From positions 1 through 56,857 of the forward strand of contig JBAZZE010000005.1 of NCBI GenBank assembly GCA_041658955.1: DNA of 56,857 nucleotides. The letters are read 5' to 3'. The position numbers were made by a program, and so were the translations under genes. The notes under the pieces are model-generated. The model was not told the DNA's origin and made no database searches. It saw only the letters and a program-made list of their open reading frames with translations. The DNA is from UBA2283 sp041658955. Lineage in GTDB: Bacteria > Patescibacteriota > Microgenomatia > UBA12405. Below, piece after piece: positions 56,857 to 56,857 of this stretch (the first letter of the stretch is position 1; each line of letters begins with the position of its first letter).

Positions 56857-56857
56857 T

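Noticed and set aside
1..56857. Recoded TGA (code 25) as in Gracilibacteria/SR1
   Set aside because: TGA ends several full-length genes (nrdJ, the peptidase gene, the 55685 HAD gene) at expected C-termini, and no conserved protein needs TGA read-through.
1..56857. CRISPR array, insertion sequence or prophage
   Set aside because: No regularly spaced repeats, no transposase or integrase frames and no phage structural genes. The holin-like gene at 50372 belongs to a common chromosomal family.

Overview
The window reads like part of a Candidate Phyla Radiation (Patescibacteria) genome, most likely from the Microgenomates side. The evidence is compact genes, AT-rich DNA, the standard code with TGA as stop, reduced or divergent versions of core enzymes, many GT-C-type membrane proteins, a GSSK-type P-loop kinase, and the palindrome CCTGCCTGCCGGCAGGCAGG that recurs in genomes of this group. 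The lineage is inferred from these features; no rRNA gene is present.

Layout. 1-4.7 kb: a ribbon-helix-helix tail, a HAD phosphatase and the D-Ala-D-Ala branch of peptidoglycan synthesis (murF, alr, ddl) with a Nudix hydrolase. 4.7-9.1 kb: an Hsp70-like ATPase and a secE-nusG-(unknown)-rplK-rplA cluster. 9.1-12.1 kb: an accessory block with a caspase-fold peptidase inside a 53-bp direct repeat. 12.2-17.3 kb: nrdR, B12-dependent ribonucleotide reductase, cobalamin adenosyltransferase and a cobalamin-riboswitch-like RNA. 17.3-23.8 kb: transporter, TrmB regulator, slipin, thymidylate kinase, thymidine kinase, glyA. 24-31.1 kb: an ATP-grasp/GNAT/ATP-grasp cluster and two large membrane glycosyltransferase-like proteins. 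31.1-34.5 kb: a GC-rich secreted-protein gene with a long hairpin-rich leader, an LPXTG surface protein and a GalU-like enzyme. 34.5-37.1 kb: a 2H phosphoesterase, tRNA-Ala with a GIY-YIG gene and a tRNA fragment, rhodanese, a kinase, and tRNA-Trp with a palindrome-split copy. 37.1-43.9 kb: CAP protein, L,D-transpeptidase, EpmA-like synthetase, a GT4/GH63 pair, radical SAM, L33. 44-50.9 kb: a second GC-rich secreted gene with a long leader, SGNH hydrolase, HPF, a BASS/DedA-like fusion, a P1B-like ATPase. 51-56.9 kb: tRNAs and a sufCBD'SU operon with a very short SufD.

Gene expression. About 25 promoter-proximal genes place a -10 hexamer (TATAAT, TAAAAT, TACAAT and similar) only 5-8 nt before the start codon with no Shine-Dalgarno, so most transcripts look leaderless. 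The two GC-rich secreted-protein genes are the exception. Each has a TTGACA-17-TAxxxT promoter, a predicted leader of roughly 450-510 nt packed with hairpins, and a Shine-Dalgarno.

Structure beyond genes. A family of about 100-nt long-hairpin elements sits in intergenic gaps (788-894, 15268-15381, 40026-40132, 53893-53988 and a half copy at 23948-23983). They share a TTTTTTA/TAAAAAA stem, a GATTACTTC-like right arm and a small CTGCGACGCAG-type tip. Two other large hairpins lie at 23762-23933 and 34330-34488.
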